A stretch of 64,000 nucleotides of DNA from Silene latifolia (GCF_048544455.1 NC_133536.1:26600152-26664151), one strand, 5' to 3'. Counted from the first letter of the stretch, positions 22,726 to 34,944 are shown. Made by a program: numbers and translations. The notes: generated by a model not told the origin, from the sequence alone.

Positions 22726-23313
22726 TGATGGGGCATATTTTGCACCCGCTGACCGAGTCAACATATTGAGCAAGGTCAAAGATATCCACAAAGAAGTCAA
22801 CGTCTTAGACAACCCTAACCGACGCAGCGCGACTGTCGGCTGTCACTTGGGTCTCGGCCAGGCAACTAGCCAGCCGGGATACACATCCGCGTACTCACAT
22901 CCAAGACCCCTCGGCATGGAGTCAACAGGGCCCGCCGGCCTGCCATGGGTCCCTCGGCCGAGGGTAGAACAGTCTTTCCACCTGCTCTGCCACTTGGCCA
23001 CTACGTGACAAAAGGTGAAAGTCTATAAATACTCCTCAAACCTCATTGAGGAAAGGATCCGAAAAGAAGCTAATAATCCACAATTAATCTGGTATAAACT
23101 CCCTTATCTCTCTACAATATACTTGGCCAAGTAACACACAACTTAATCCTTTTAAGTTTACTGACTTGAGCGTCAGAGTGAGTTCGCTCGGTACCAAGCC
23201 GAGCCCTCAGTTTGTTCATTGTTTCAGGAGAGGCCGAAAGGAAGAGTCAAGCAAAGTCATCATTCTACAAGCTTACGTGGTCATAACACTGCTCCGTAAT
23301 CACACCCGGAAAA
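22726..23313 (+). repeat. 3' LTR of the Tat element
   Basis: 588 bp, same ends as the 5' LTR except the last CA, which reads AA. Followed by the GTTGT target duplication at 23314-23318. Confidence 0.93.
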
Positions 23314-23421
23314 GTTGTATTTTATTATAACCTTATTACTATCACAAATCAAAAGTTTCAAACCTCGTTTTCTTGTGATTCTGGAAATCGCTACGTAAAG
23401 TTGGTCATGACTAAACACGGG
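23314..23421 (-). pseudogene. Helitron helicase C-terminal fragment
   Basis: The minus strand encodes PVFSHDQLYVAISRITRKRG then LKLLICDSN. This is the conserved tail of plant Helitron (Pif1-type) helicases, where QLYVA.SR is the last helicase motif. The reading then enters the Tat insertion; its continuation lies at 11297-11343. The flanking sequence upstream (23422 onward) shows no helicase, so most of the Helitron gene is deleted. Confidence 0.85.
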
Positions 23422-23921
23422 TATTTATCCTAAAATATTTTATTAAATCGCTATGTAATTATGACTCGGGAAATCGCTATGTAATGTAAATTGCTGTAAT
23501 TTATTGTAATTTATTGTAATATAGTATAATAATATAAATTATTCATTATTCATAAATAGTTATTCATTAATAAATAGTTAATTCGTTAAATTATTCATAA
23601 ATATTTTGGTAAAAATCATAAACGTAATATAGTTAATTCCTTAAACTATGAATAAATATTTCCGCAAAATTCATAAACGTAATTATTTCCGTACAAAAAA
23701 GTAACGTTCAAAACATCAACAACGTCAATTTTCTTAATTAATTCCTTAATTTTTCTGTGGGTCCCGCATTTCACCATTTTTTCCCAAAAAAAACCCGGAT
23801 TTGCTGACGTGGACGCATAGAATTGCTCTAAATGATCTTGTATTTATGAAGATAAGATTGAAACGGAGGGAGTAAAAGTTTAGCCTATATACTTGACTTT
23901 GACATGAATCTCGAACATAAA
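23422..23921. other. AT-rich flank, probably Helitron interior; one MITE-like end
   Basis: No open frame. Around 23860-23876 AAACGGAGGGAGTA looks like one end of a Stowaway-type MITE (CTCCCTCCGT), but a matching second end was not found nearby. Confidence 0.45.
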
Positions 23922-26380
23922 TGTGACACCCCTCGATGAGGCAACTAAATATAACTAGTAAATCGTGGCGGAAACACGAGATTTTTAAAACTTTTAAGAC
24001 TTCTAATGAAGTCCAACGCGAGGTATCACCAACACGATAAATAAGTTTAGATAGTTAGCTTTAAGTTTACAATACAAGTCTATTTATTGGGGAAAAGATA
24101 TCCCACGAATTAACATAGATTCGAAAAGTAGGTGAGTCTATTATGTGATAACTAAATAAGGTCCAAGGTAAGAACTCGCTAGCTCACACGGTCTTGCCCA
24201 CTTAAGCTTCATCACCAACCTGTCATTCATAATAAATATGAAAGCCACAGTCAGTGGGGAGTAACTCAGGGTTCTCCCAGCCACAATATGTCAAAATACA
24301 AGTAATCAGGAAAGTAATTAAACAAACAAGCATGAGGATGAATACTTACGGTGACGAGAGGATCATGATTAGTATACAAAATGCAATAAGAGTAGTTATG
24401 CATAAATGTGAGAAGAATAATTAGGTCCAACGGTCAAATATTGACTCAACTCAAATGTAAGACAAATTACAAAGTATAGACTCAAACAAGACAACCCTCT
24501 AGACTCCAACCTCTTGGTAGGACGACGATCATAATACGGTCCTAGTCTAAACCTGGCCAGACTCTCGGGATGGACGACACCCGATTCGACAAACGATACC
24601 AAATCGTATCCAAGACTCGAAATATGGTACACCTAACCGTGCCCGAAAGTCGAGTAACCTCAAGCGGAACCTTGTCACCTAACCGTGACCCCCGGTCCGA
24701 AAAAGGCGGAAGGAAAAATAGCCCAACTCGGAAACAATGGCACCTAACCGTGACCCAATGTCCGAGGGCAAATAAATAGGGAAAGTCGAGTAGTCTCACA
24801 ATGTAAAACGTCACACTCGGGTCACAAATACGAGTGGAAAAGATTGAACAAACATAACGTAAACAATTCATGTGAAACATGCATAAGTATAAAGGTATGA
24901 GAAACATCAGTACTCTCTGCCGGTGTGGGCACCGCTGCCGCCCACCGGCGAGGATTCATGCTATAGTGAAAAATGTCAAAATTAGGTGAGGGTGTATTCT
25001 CTGTGGGTGGCTTTGCCGGTCCACCGGCAGGGGATTCAAGCTAAAGGAAAATAAGGTCAAAAACATGCAATGTGTACTCTCTCGGGGGTGGCCCGGCTGC
25101 CGGTCCACCGCCAGAGGATCCAGCTATAGTTAAATAACTTCAACATTTCACATTGTGTATTCTCTGCATTGGTTGACCGTCTGCCGCCCACCGGCAGGGG
25201 ATACACCCTATTATAAAAAGACACTAAAATCTCAAGTACGCGCTGCCGGTTGGGTAGGCCGGCTGCCGGCCCACCGGCAGAGGATTACAAAGACTTAAAT
25301 TCCAACTTTTAACACCCAGAATTGCAATGACGCGCTGCCGGTTGGGTAGGCCGGCTGCCGGCCCACCGGCAGAGGATCTCTGTACGCGAGAATGCATCAA
25401 ACACTCATCTAAAGTCTTCCAAATTCAACCATCTTTCATTTAATCATTTCATACTTCTCCAATATGATGAATACTCATAAAATTACCACTTTTAAGATGT
25501 AATTAACATATGGGGTTGTTCATTAATCATTAAAATGAAGTTTAATCATGTAATTATGAGAGGATTCCTTTAAGACAAACACATATTTCACCATATTAGA
25601 ACAAGGCATGAAATTACTCATTAAACATATGAGAATCATCATACAAGTCATCTACTCAACACCAAATCACCACAAGGCATGAAAGACACCAAATTTAACA
25701 TTCATATGAGTTTAATACTACATAATTCACACAATTTTAACATAAAAGTCGAGTAACCCATCACCGTTACCTTTTTGCACTTCAATCTTCTAAAGACTCG
25801 TCAATGATGTAGCTATCCTCCTCCGGGTTGTCCAAGTTCTCCCCTAAACACAAAAATAAAGGTATTAAGTCAAGAATCCACATCCTTGTAAGATGAGAAT
25901 TTCGAAATAGAGGAAAAGGTGGCAACTTTCTTACTTAGAAAGAAGGGAAATGAGAAAAGGAAGAGAATGGCGCGAAAAGGAACTAGATTGGTGAAGAATT
26001 GAGTGAGATATGGTGATTTTAGGGTTAGTAAGGGAAGGTTCAACAATGGTGGGGTGGTTGTTGGGAAATTTCAGAAATTACAAGTGAGGGAGATGAAGTT
26101 GTGAGGGTTTAGGTGAGGTTTTGTGTAGAGAAAAGAGGGGAAAAAGGCCCATGAGTCAAGTTAAGCCCAATAACTCAAAATGAGTCGGTATCCACTAGAA
26201 TTTTCGTCCCAAGTCTACTATAACTCGAGTCGGAGAATAATATTATTAAAATCTACACTATTATTACCGTTACACGGCTACGGCTATATTTTATGAAAAT
26301 AAGCTTTAAAAAAAATAATTATTTAATAAAAATTACTTAAAAGTTTATTTAAAAATATAAGGAAAGCGCGGGGTGTTACA
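23922..26380 (-). repeat. 3' LTR of chromovirus 1
   Basis: Plus-strand ends TGTGACACCCC and GGGGTGTTACA. Contains the GC-rich hairpin repeats of 24906-25385. Shares stretches, in opposite orientation, with the solo LTR at 55250-59084. Confidence 0.93.
24906..25385. repeat. Six GC-rich hairpin repeats in the LTR of chromovirus 1
   Basis: Six units of about 75-80 bp each hold CTGCCGGTxGG ... CCGGCAGAGGAT, which can form a hairpin, separated by AT-rich spacers. The same block in the other LTR (32024-32495) has many small deletions, while flanking LTR sequence matches closely. Confidence 0.8.
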
Positions 26381-26437
26381 ATCATCCCACCTTTTAAAAA
26401 GTTTCGCCCTCGAAACTTGAAACGAAAAGGTATTACC

Positions 26438-26785
26438 TTAAGAAAACAAACTAGGGTACTTGACACGCATGGAAGCCTCTGGCTCCCAAGTCTCTTCTTC
26501 TACATCACCACACTTCCACAAAACCTTCACCAAGGGCACCACTTTGCTCCTTAGCTTCTTCTCCTTCTTATCCAAGATACGAATCGGTCTCTCCTCGAAA
26601 GAAAGACTAGGCTCAAGCTCGGGAATCTCATTTTGCAACACATGAATAGGGTCGCTAATGTACTTCCTAAGTTGAGAAACATGAAAGACATCATGAACTT
26701 TACCCAAACTCGGGGGCAAATCCAATCTATAAGCCACGGCACCAATCCTTTTTATCACTTCATACGGTCGGTCAATGTGTACTTG
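26438..26785 (-). pseudogene. pol: Integrase C-terminus and chromodomain of chromovirus 1, out of frame
   Basis: Continues Gag-Pol after a single-base frame change near 26775-26795. Reads [28 protein letters not shown], then a chromodomain-like end with [16 protein letters not shown] and the final YPSLF. In chromoviruses this domain steers integration to heterochromatin. If the indel is a base-calling error the whole polyprotein would be open. Confidence 0.85.
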
Positions 26786-29700
26786 GACTCAACTTCCCTT
26801 TAACTCCAAATCTCTTTACTCCTTTCATCGGGGACACTTTCAAGAACACCTTATCTCCAACTTCAAACTCCAAGGGTCGACGGCGAACATCGGCATAAGA
26901 TTTCTGTCGATCTTGGGCGGCTTTCATTCTTTCACGGATGAGCTTCACTTGATCAATCGTCTCGGCTAACTTGTCGGGTCCTAGATCACGAACATCACTT
27001 GCTTGGTCCCAACAAATAGGACTACGGCATTTCCTTCCATAAAGGGCTTCATAAGGGGCCATCTTGATAGAAGCATGATAACTATTGTTGTAAAAAAATT
27101 CCACCAAAGGTAAGCTCTTCTCCCAACTAGAATGAAAATCAAGGGCACAAGCACGCAACAAGTCTTCTAGAGTTTGAATTGTCCTCTCGGATTGTCCATC
27201 GGTAGCGGCATGAAAAGCGGTACTCATCAACAACTTACTACCCATAGCATCTTGCAAAGCTTTCCAAAATCTTGAACAAAACCTCGGGTCACGATCCGAA
27301 ACGATCTCCTTAGGAACACCATGGTAACGAACGATCTCTTCAACATAAGCACTAGCAAGACGGTCTAAACTCCAAGTTTCTTTGATAGGGATGAACCTAG
27401 CACACTTGGTCAACCTATCCACAACAACCCATACGGCATCCTTTCCACCAACGGTCTTAGGCAAAGCCATCACAAAATCCATGGAAATGGACTCCCACTT
27501 CCATAAAGGAACATCCAATGGTTGTAGGAAACCACCGGGTCTCTTATGCTCAATCTTCACTTGTTGACAAGTAAGACATCTTCCAACATATGACACAATG
27601 TCATTCTTCATGTTAGGCCACCAAAACTGAAGCTTCAAATCTTTATACATCTTGTCTCCTCCGGGGTGAATCGAATAAGGGGATAGATGAGCTTCATCTA
27701 GAACTCTCTTCCTCAAGTCAACGGCATCGGGCACATACATGCGTCCTCGGTAACGGAGGTAACCTCTAGCGTCAATCTCACAATCCTTTGCTTTCCCTTC
27801 AAGAAGCTTGGCTTGAAAACTTTTAAATGTAGCATCGTCCACAAGGCTATCTAGAATCTCACGGTGAAGAACGGGCTCGGCAACCATAGCACCAAGATAA
27901 TCAAAACCACTCTCCACAAGTTGCAAACTTAGCTTACGAAACTCGGCACAAAGGTCGTCGGGGAGCACACGAATGACACTCAAGGAATGAGTAGACTTCC
28001 TACTAAGGGCATCGGCAACCACATTTGCCTTACCTTCATGATACAACAACTCCATGTCGTAATCATTCACCAATTCCAACCATCGTCGTTGTCTCATATT
28101 CAAATCCTTTTGGGTGAAGATGTACCTCAAACTCTTATGGTCGGAGTAGATACGGCAATGGACTCCAATGAGGTAGTGTCTCCACATCTTCAAAGCATGA
28201 ACAATGGCGGCTAACTCCAAATCATGAGTGGGATAGTTCACCTCATGAACTCTCAATTGTCGCGAAGCATAGGCAACAACTCTTCTATTTTGCATAAGAA
28301 CACAACCCAAACCCATCTTAGAAGCATCACAAAACACATCAAAATCAACTCCATCCTCGGGCAAGGTCAACACGGGAGCGGTAGTCAACCTCTTCTTCAA
28401 CTCTTGGAATGCACCTTCACAAGCTTCGGTCCACACAAACTTGGTCTCTTTCTTCAAAAGTTGAGTCATCGGTCTAGCAAGCTTGGAAAAATCTTTCACA
28501 AAGCGACGGTAGTAACCCGCCAAACCCAAGAAACTACGGATCTCACCAACATCGGTTGGACTCTTCCACTCAATCACGGCTTCAATCTTCGAAGGGTCTA
28601 CCATGACACCATCCTTAGATATCACATGACCTAGAAAAGACACCTTAGACAACCAAAATTCACATTTGGAGAATTTGGCAAACCACTTTTGACGACGGAG
28701 GATTCCCAAAACGATACGGAGGTGATCGGCATGCTCTTCTTCGGACTTGGAAAAGATGAGGATATCGTCGATGAAGACCACAACACACTTGTCTAAGAAC
28801 TCACTGAAAGTCCGGTTCATTTGGTCCATGAAGATAGAAGGGGCATTGGTTAAACCAAAGGGCATCACCTTAAACTCGAAATGTCCATATCTCGTGCTAA
28901 AGGCGGTCTTAGGGATATCGGACTCACGAACGGGGATTTGGTGATAACCGGATCTCAAATCAATCTTGGAGAAAGTAGAAGCACCTTTGAGTTGATCAAA
29001 CAAATCTTCAATTCTTGGTAGAGGATACTTGTTCTTGATGGTAACACGGTTAAGCTCACGGTAGTCAATGCAAAGTCTCATGGATCCATCTTTCTTCTTC
29101 ACAAAGAGAACGGGAGCACCCCAAGGCGAGGCACTAGGTCTAATGAATCCTTTCTCAATCATCTCATCAAGTTGCTTTCTCAACTCCTTCAACTCGGTTG
29201 GCGCCATACGGTACGGGGCTTTAGCAATCGGTCCGGTTCCAGGTACAAGGTCGATAGAAAACTCAACATCTCGCTCGGGAGGAATTCCGGGCAATTCTTC
29301 GGGAAAGACGTCGGCAAACTCACGAACCACGGGCACTTCTTCGATCTTCGGTAAGGAAGGGGAGGTCGAAGTCACCACACAAAGAAAGATTTGGTAACCT
29401 TTCCTCCTCATACTCATCAACTTCAAAGCGGAAATCAACTTCACACCTTCTTGGGAACGGACTCCTCTATAGGACACACGAGTGCCTAACGGACTCTTGA
29501 GGCGAATCTTTTGGTCTCTACACTCGAATCTTGCATCATACTTTGACAACCAATCCATACCCAAAATTACATCGAATTCCTCAAGGGGAAAACGAAGTAG
29601 GTTAGCGGGGAATAAGGTTCCCGAAATAGAGATAGGAATGTCGGAGAAAGTGAGGGAACAAGAGAACATTTCTCCGGAAGGTAAGGATATAGAAGTTTCC

Positions 29701-30866
29701 TCACTAGGAATAGGCTCAATGGCTAGTTTTTCCAAGAACTTGGAAGATATAAAAGATAAAGATGCGCCGGTATTAAATAAAATGAGGCAAGGTTGGTCAA
29801 AAATTGAGAACATACCCGTAATGATATCGGGATGAGCGGCGGCTTCGGCTCGACTCATGACAAAGATAGTTCCTCTTGGCCTAGCATTTGGAGTAGGAGC
29901 ATTCTTCTTCTCGGGGCAATCGGCAACACGATGTCCGGGCTTCTTACAATGAAAGCAAGTCAAGGGCTTGCCATAGCATCCAACTCCGGGGTGTAGAGCT
30001 TGTCTACAATGGTAGCACTTACGGTCCTTCTCAAGTTCATTAGTTGGTGAGGGAACTTGTCCTCTAGGTTCTTGAACTCTGGGTCCTTGTCCTCCATGGT
30101 CTTGCATCCTTGGCACAAACCTTCTCTTGTTGGCATAGTTCGGAGTAGAAGGCACAAATGGTCTCTTGCCATGAAAGTTAGAACGGTAAGAATGAGAAGA
30201 GGAGTGGATTTTGGAATCTTCTTCAATGGCCTTCAAAGAGCTTTCGGCCCAAATGGCATCATCATAAACTTCCACAAAGGTAGTTGAGCTTCTTCTCACC
30301 ATGCTTTCCACCTTAGGATTCAACTTGTTCTTGTAGAAGTAGACACGATCCTCTTCATCTTTCACGAACTTGGAGGCATAATGAGCAAGTTCATTAAACT
30401 TGTCGGTGTAGGCTTGAATTGATAGCTTCCCTTGCTTGAAGTCCATGAACTCCTTCAATCTTTGTTGTTTGAGCTCCTTAGGGTAGAAGCGAGTCTCCAC
30501 AAGTGACTTGAAACGGCTCCAATCAAAGTTGGGGTCTTGAGTAGCGGTAGGACCGGTCAAAGTCCACCACCTATCGGCTTCCTTCACAAGAAAATGAGAG
30601 GCTAATCTCACCTTGTCCTCCTCTCGGGCATCAAAGAGAGAGAAGTTCTTCTCCATATCACGAAACCACTCCGAGAGAGCAACGGGATCCACTTCACCAC
30701 CATAGGTCTTAGCCTTGTTCCTTGCTAGTTGACTTGCAATCCAAGCATAACTTCCTTGACGGTTAGCCTCGGGTGCAAGGGGAGCGGGTTGAGCATTTTG
30801 TTGATTAGCAAGTACTTGAGTGAGGGCTTGCATGATAGCATTTTCCACTTGGGTTGGTCGTGCCAT
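26772..30866 (-). CDS. gag-pol: Gag-Pol polyprotein of chromovirus 1 (protease Asp changed to Asn)
   Basis: I use the ATG at 30866 (MARPTQVEN). Residues counted from 30881: Gag with WFRDMEKNF and [13 protein letters not shown]; zinc knuckle [14 protein letters not shown] at 309-322; protease at about 366-450; RT palm [10 protein letters not shown] (703-706); RNase H with [14 protein letters not shown] near 852; integrase with zinc region and acidic D at 1135, D at 1196, E at 1232. It is open for about 1,365 codons. The protease site reads LFNTGAS: Asn370 (codon AAT at 29774-29772) replaces the catalytic Asp, probably by one G-to-A change, which should abolish self-cleavage. The frame ends early by a frameshift before the chromodomain. 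Confidence 0.92.
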   Translation of the reverse strand: MARPTQVENAIMQALTQVLANQQNAQPAPLAPEANRQGSYAWIASQLARNKAKTYGGEVDPVALSEWFRDMEKNFSLFDAREEDKVRLASHFLVKEADRWWTLTGPTATQDPNFDWSRFKSLVETRFYPKELKQQRLKEFMDFKQGKLSIQAYTDKFNELAHYASKFVKDEEDRVYFYKNKLNPKVESMVRRSSTTFVEVYDDAIWAESSLKAIEEDSKIHSSSHSYRSNFHGKRPFVPSTPNYANKRRFVPRMQDHGGQGPRVQEPRGQVPSPTNELEKDRKCYHCRQALHPGVGCYGKPLTCFHCKKPGHRVADCPEKKNAPTPNARPRGTIFVMSRAEAAAHPDIITGMFSIFDQPCLILFNTGASLSFISSKFLEKLAIEPIPSEETSISLPSGEMFSCSLTFSDIPISISGTLFPANLLRFPLEEFDVILGMDWLSKYDARFECRDQKIRLKSPLGTRVSYRGVRSQEGVKLISALKLMSMRRKGYQIFLCVVTSTSPSLPKIEEVPVVREFADVFPEELPGIPPERDVEFSIDLVPGTGPIAKAPYRMAPTELKELRKQLDEMIEKGFIRPSASPWGAPVLFVKKKDGSMRLCIDYRELNRVTIKNKYPLPRIEDLFDQLKGASTFSKIDLRSGYHQIPVRESDIPKTAFSTRYGHFEFKVMPFGLTNAPSIFMDQMNRTFSEFLDKCVVVFIDDILIFSKSEEEHADHLRIVLGILRRQKWFAKFSKCEFWLSKVSFLGHVISKDGVMVDPSKIEAVIEWKSPTDVGEIRSFLGLAGYYRRFVKDFSKLARPMTQLLKKETKFVWTEACEGAFQELKKRLTTAPVLTLPEDGVDFDVFCDASKMGLGCVLMQNRRVVAYASRQLRVHEVNYPTHDLELAAIVHALKMWRHYLIGVHCRIYSDHKSLRYIFTQKDLNMRQRRWLELVNDYDMELLYHEGKANVVADALSRKSTHSLSVIRVLPDDLCAEFRKLSLQLVESGFDYLGAMVAEPVLHREILDSLVDDATFKSFQAKLLEGKAKDCEIDARGYLRYRGRMYVPDAVDLRKRVLDEAHLSPYSIHPGGDKMYKDLKLQFWWPNMKNDIVSYVGRCLTCQQVKIEHKRPGGFLQPLDVPLWKWESISMDFVMALPKTVGGKDAVWVVVDRLTKCARFIPIKETWSLDRLASAYVEEIVRYHGVPKEIVSDRDPRFCSRFWKALQDAMGSKLLMSTAFHAATDGQSERTIQTLEDLLRACALDFHSSWEKSLPLVEFFYNNSYHASIKMAPYEALYGRKCRSPICWDQASDVRDLGPDKLAETIDQVKLIRERMKAAQDRQKSYADVRRRPLEFEVGDKVFLKVSPMKGVKRFGVKGKLSPSTH

Positions 30867-31020
30867 CTTGCACAAGAGCAAACAAGTTAGAACCTAACAC
30901 AAAACATACACAAAAAGGCTACCAACTTAGGTCCTTAATTCTACCCATCTCTCATTCATTATTCAAGGTCAAGTGAGAAGTTTAAGTTGGGGTACACGTG
31001 TGTGCGTCGGGAGCAATATT

Positions 31021-31032
31021 GCTCTGATACCA
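31021..31032 (-). other. Primer-binding site of chromovirus 1
   Basis: Minus strand TGGTATCAGAGC, two bases from the 5' LTR end at 31035; tRNA-iMet type. Confidence 0.9.
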
Positions 31033-31034
31033 AC

Positions 31035-33490
31035 TGTGACACCCCTCGATGAGGCAACTAAATATAACTAGTAAATCGTGGCGGAAACACGAGATTTTTA
31101 AAACTTTTAAGACTTCTAATGAAGTCCAACGCGAGGTATCACCAACACGATAAATAAGTTTAGATAGTTAGCTTTAAGTTTACAAAACAAGTCTATTTAT
31201 TTGGGAAAAGATATCCCACGAATTAACATAGATTCGAAAAGTAGGTGAGTCTATTATGTGATAACTAAATAAGGTCCAAGGTAAGAACTCGCTAGCTCAC
31301 ACGGTCTTGCCCACTTAAGCTTCATCACCAACCTGTCATTCATAATAAATATGAAAGCCACAGTCAGTGGGGAGTAACTCAGGGTTCTCCCAGCCACAAT
31401 ATGTCAAAATACAAGTAATCAGGAAAGTAATTAAACAAACAAGCATGAGGATGAATACTTACGGTGACGAGAGGATCATGATTAGTATACAAAATGCAAT
31501 AAGAGTAGTTATGCATAAATGTGAGAAGAATAATTAGGTCCAACGGTCAAATATTGACTCAACTCAAATGTAAGACAAATTACAAAGTATAGACTCAAAC
31601 AAGACAACCCTCTAGACTCCAACCTCTTGGTAGGACGACGATCATAATACGGTCCTAGTCTAAACCTGGCGGACTCTCGGGATGGACGACACCCGATCGA
31701 CAAACGATACCAAATCGTATCCAAGACTCGAAATATGGTACACCTAACCGTGCCCGAAAGTCGAGTAACCTCAAGCGGAACCTTGTCACCTAACCGTGAC
31801 CCCCGGTCCGAAAAAGGCGGAAGGAAAAATAGCCCAACTCGGAAACAATGGCACCTAACCGTGACCCAATGTCCGAGGGCAAATAAATAGGGAAAGTCGA
31901 GTAGTCTCACAATGTAAAACGTCACACTCGGGTCACAAATACGAGTGGAAAAGATTGAACAAACATAACGTAAACAATTCATGTGAAACATGCATAAGTA
32001 TAAAGGTATGAGAAACATCGGGTACTCTCTGCCGGTGTGGGCACCGCTGCCGCCCACCGCGGAGGATTCATGCTATAGTGAAAAATGTCAAAATTAGGTG
32101 AGGGTGTATTCTCTGTAGGGTGGCCGCTGCGGTCCACCGGCGGGGGATTCAAGCTAAAGGAAAATAAGGTCAAAAACATGCAATGTGTACTCTCTGCGCC
32201 GGGTGGCGCTGCAGTCCACCGGCGAGGATCCAGGCTATAGTTAAATAACTTCAACATTTCACATTGTGTATTCTCTGCGGTTGACCATTTCAAATACCCA
32301 CCGGGGGATACACCCTATTATAAAAAGACACTAAAATCTCAAGTACGCGCTGCCGGTTGGGTAGGCCGGCTGCCGGCCCACCGGCAGAGGATTACAAAGA
32401 CTTAAATTCCAACTTTTAACACCCGTAAATTGCAATGACGCTGCTGCCGGTTGGGTAGGCCGGCTGCCGCCCACCGCGCAGAGAGGATCTCTGTCGCGAG
32501 AATGCATCAAACACTCATCTAAAGTCTTCCAAATTCAACCATCTTTCATTTAATCATTTCATACTTCTCCAATATGATGAATACTCATAAAATTACCACT
32601 TTTAAGATGTAATTAACATATGGGGTTGTTCATTAATCATTAAAATGAAGTTTAATCATGTAATTATGAGAGGATTCCTTTAAGACAAACACATATTTCA
32701 CCATATTAGAACAAGGCATGAAATTACTCATTAAACATATGAGAATCATCATACAAGTCATCTACTCAACACCAAATCACCACAAGGCATGAAAGACACC
32801 AAATTTAACATTCATATGAGTTTAATACTACATAATTCACACAATTTTAACATAAAAGTCGAGTAACCCATCACCGTTACCTTTTTGCACTTCAATCTTC
32901 TAAAGACTCGTCAATGATGTAGCTATCCTCCTCCGGGTTGTCCAAGTTCTCCCCTAAACACAAAAATAAAGGTATTAAGTCAAGAATCCACATCCTTGTA
33001 AGATGAGAATTTCGAAATAGAGGAAAAGGTGGCAACTTTCTTACTTAGAAAGAAGGGAAATGAGAAAAGGAAGAGAATGGCGCGAAAAGGAACTAGATTG
33101 GTGAAGAATTGAGTGAGATATGGTGATTTTAGGGTTAGTAAGGGAAGGTTCAACAATGGTGGGGTGGTTGTTGGGAAATTTCAGAAATTACAAGTGAGGG
33201 AGATGAAGTTGTGAGGGTTTAGGTGAGGTTTTGTGTAGAGAAAAGAGGGGAAAAAGGCCCATGAGTCAAGTTAAGCCCAATAACTCAAAATGAGTCGGTA
33301 TCCACTAGAATTTTCGTCCCAAGTCTACTATAACTCGAGTCGGAGAATAATATTATTAAAATCTACACTATTATTACCGTTACACGGCTACGGCTATATT
33401 TTATGAAAATAAGCTTTAAAAAAAATAATTATTTAATAAAAATTACTTAAAAGTTTATTTAAAAATATAAGGAAAGCGCGGGGTGTTACA
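31035..33490 (-). repeat. 5' LTR of chromovirus 1
   Basis: 2,456 bp, partner of 23922-26380. Ends at GGGTGTTACA on the plus strand. The GC-rich block at 32024-32495 is degraded relative to its partner. Confidence 0.93.
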
Positions 33491-33807
33491 TAAACACTTG
33501 CAAAAAAACGTTCTCACGCTAAATCATTGAGAGACTACTCTTTTGTATCATTTTATGCGATTTTCGTGATAATTTTAGTTAAATTTCAATGTGGTCAAAC
33601 CGACACTTATTTTAATTGTAATTTTCATATTTAATTAGCCGTAGGACAATTTTTACAATATATAAAATAGATTTACAACAAAATTATTGTCAGAGAGTAT
33701 ATTAGAAGACTTGGTCAATAAAAAATTGAAAAGTTGGGCTAAAAACTTCAATTTTATTTTATTTTTAAAAAGATACCTACATAACATTTATCGCAGTTCC
33801 AACACTA
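33491..33807. other. AT-rich spacer
   Basis: No gene, repeat or structure I can name. Confidence 0.5.
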
Positions 33808-34809
33808 TACAACTTGATGTACAATGAGCATTGTACATCCAAGGTTATTTTAGTCTTTTTTCAAATATTTTTTGCAAAAAAAAGGGTAACATAATTCAAT
33901 TTTCAATCTAATCCTCATTCTCTCTCTGACTGTTTCCATATTTTTCTAACTTCTCTTCATCTTCCTCCATCATCCAGCTAATGAATCATCTTCTCCCTTA
34001 AATTATTATAATTAATTGACTATGCGAAACTGAGCATCATCTTGAAGGAATTTTTTTATCCAAAATTTATAATGCATGAAAATAGTTGAAGCTCGTATTA
34101 TTTTTACATTAGCTCGTATTCTTATCTGAATATCTCATATTCTTATGTGCTCGTATTTTAAAGCTCATGATCATTTTAAGCTCATATTCTTTTTACATTA
34201 GCTCGTATTCTTATCTTAATAGCTCGTATTCTTATGTGCTCGTATTTTTAAGCTCGTGATCCTTTTAAGCTCGTGTTCTTTTTACTTTAGCTCGTATTCT
34301 TATCTTAATAGCTCGTATGCTTATGTGCTCGTTTTTTTAAGTTCGTGATCCTTTTAAGCTCGTATTCTTTTTACATTAGCTCATATTCTTATCTTAATAG
34401 CTCGTATTCTTAGGTGCTCGTATTTTTTAGTTCGTATTCTTTTAATAATAGTTCGTATGATTGGTGTAGAAATTTACCTCAAAGTATTGTTAGATGCATT
34501 TTTCCTTCCTGATGATGATATAAATTGCTTCTCGTTCAGGAAATATTGTTAGATGCGTTTTTCCTCCTTGATGATGATGTAAATTGCTTCCTTTCACCAT
34601 TTTAGAATCAAAATTATGGAGAAGAGAGATTTGTCGACTGTCGTTTAAGAGAAATTTAGAGAAGGGAAAGAAGAGGGTTTGTTGACTGAAAAGAAATCAG
34701 AATTAGGGAAAAAGGAGATGCGTAGAATTTGTTTTTATTTTTATTGGGCTTAGATAGATATATATAATATATGGGTCTGCTGTACAATGCTACTGTACAA
34801 CAAGATGTA
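33808..34809. mobile_element. 1-kb non-autonomous inverted-repeat element
   Basis: Left end TACAACTTGATGTACAATG and right end, in reverse complement, TACATCTTGTTGTACAGTAG match over about 30 bp. Each end is also close to a palindrome (TGTACAATG..CATTGTACA). The interior has no reading frame but holds four tandem 89-bp repeats. It resembles the foldback element at 10492-10735 at its ends. Superfamily and target duplication unresolved. Confidence 0.6.
34111..34466 (+). repeat. Four tandem copies of an 89-bp repeat
   Basis: Units start with AGCTCGTATTCTTATCTTA or a close variant at 34111, 34200, 34289 and 34378. Within each unit the shorter motif AGCTCGTATTCTT recurs several times. The last copy is diverged. 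Confidence 0.9.
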
Positions 34810-34819
34810 GGATCCTATT

Positions 34820-34944
34820 ATTGTGTGAGACGGTATTATACTGTTGGACGGATTTATTGTGTAAAAAACAACTCATATTGTTTAATTACATATAATTTTC
34901 TTATCAAAATGGACCGTCTTATAACGTAAGACCGTCTTACACTA
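34820..34944. mobile_element. Small MITE-like hairpin element
   Basis: Ends TTGTGTGAGACGGTATTA and TAAGACCGTCTTACACTA are inverted repeats of about 18 bp around a 90-bp AT-rich middle. A similar GTCTTA...TAAGACCGTCACA pair occurs near 55455-55490. Confidence 0.55.

Larger units (their letters stand above)
11344..23313 (+). mobile_element. Complete Tat/Retand-like Ty3 retrotransposon with antisense gene
   Basis: An 11,970-bp element bounded by LTRs of 583 and 588 bp, with the 5-bp target duplication GTTGT at 11339-11343 and 23314-23318. Order: LTR, primer site, gag, protease, RT, RNase H, second RNase H, integrase, tandem-repeat zone, antisense gene, polypurine tract, LTR. The second (archaeal-type) RNase H and a long 3' region with an antisense ORF are known marks of the plant Tat lineage (Retand, Ogre relatives). 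A solo LTR sits in gag. The coding genes have several frameshifts, so it is not autonomous now. Confidence 0.9.
23922..33490 (-). mobile_element. Chromovirus 1 (Tekay/Del-type Ty3 retrotransposon)
   Basis: 9,569 bp on the minus strand. LTRs are 23922-26380 (3' in element sense) and 31035-33490 (5'). The primer site is 31021-31032 and a polypurine tract lies next to 26380. One long Gag-Pol frame, followed after a frameshift by a chromodomain, defines a Tekay-like chromovirus. Outside a GC-rich repeat block the LTRs are nearly identical, so insertion was recent. Flanks share TAAA (23918-23921 and 33491-33494); the exact target duplication is unclear by one base. Confidence 0.92.

Noticed and set aside
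23850-23880. Stowaway MITE
   Set aside because: Only one CTCCCTCCGT-type end is present; no second end or TA duplication was found.
24396-24907. Minus-strand frames, also repeated at 31509-32293
   Set aside because: They are parts of the two LTRs of chromovirus 1, differ by frameshifts between copies, and have no domain.
34111-34466. CRISPR-like or satellite array
   Set aside because: Contiguous 89-bp tandem repeats without spacers inside a TIR-bordered element, only four copies.
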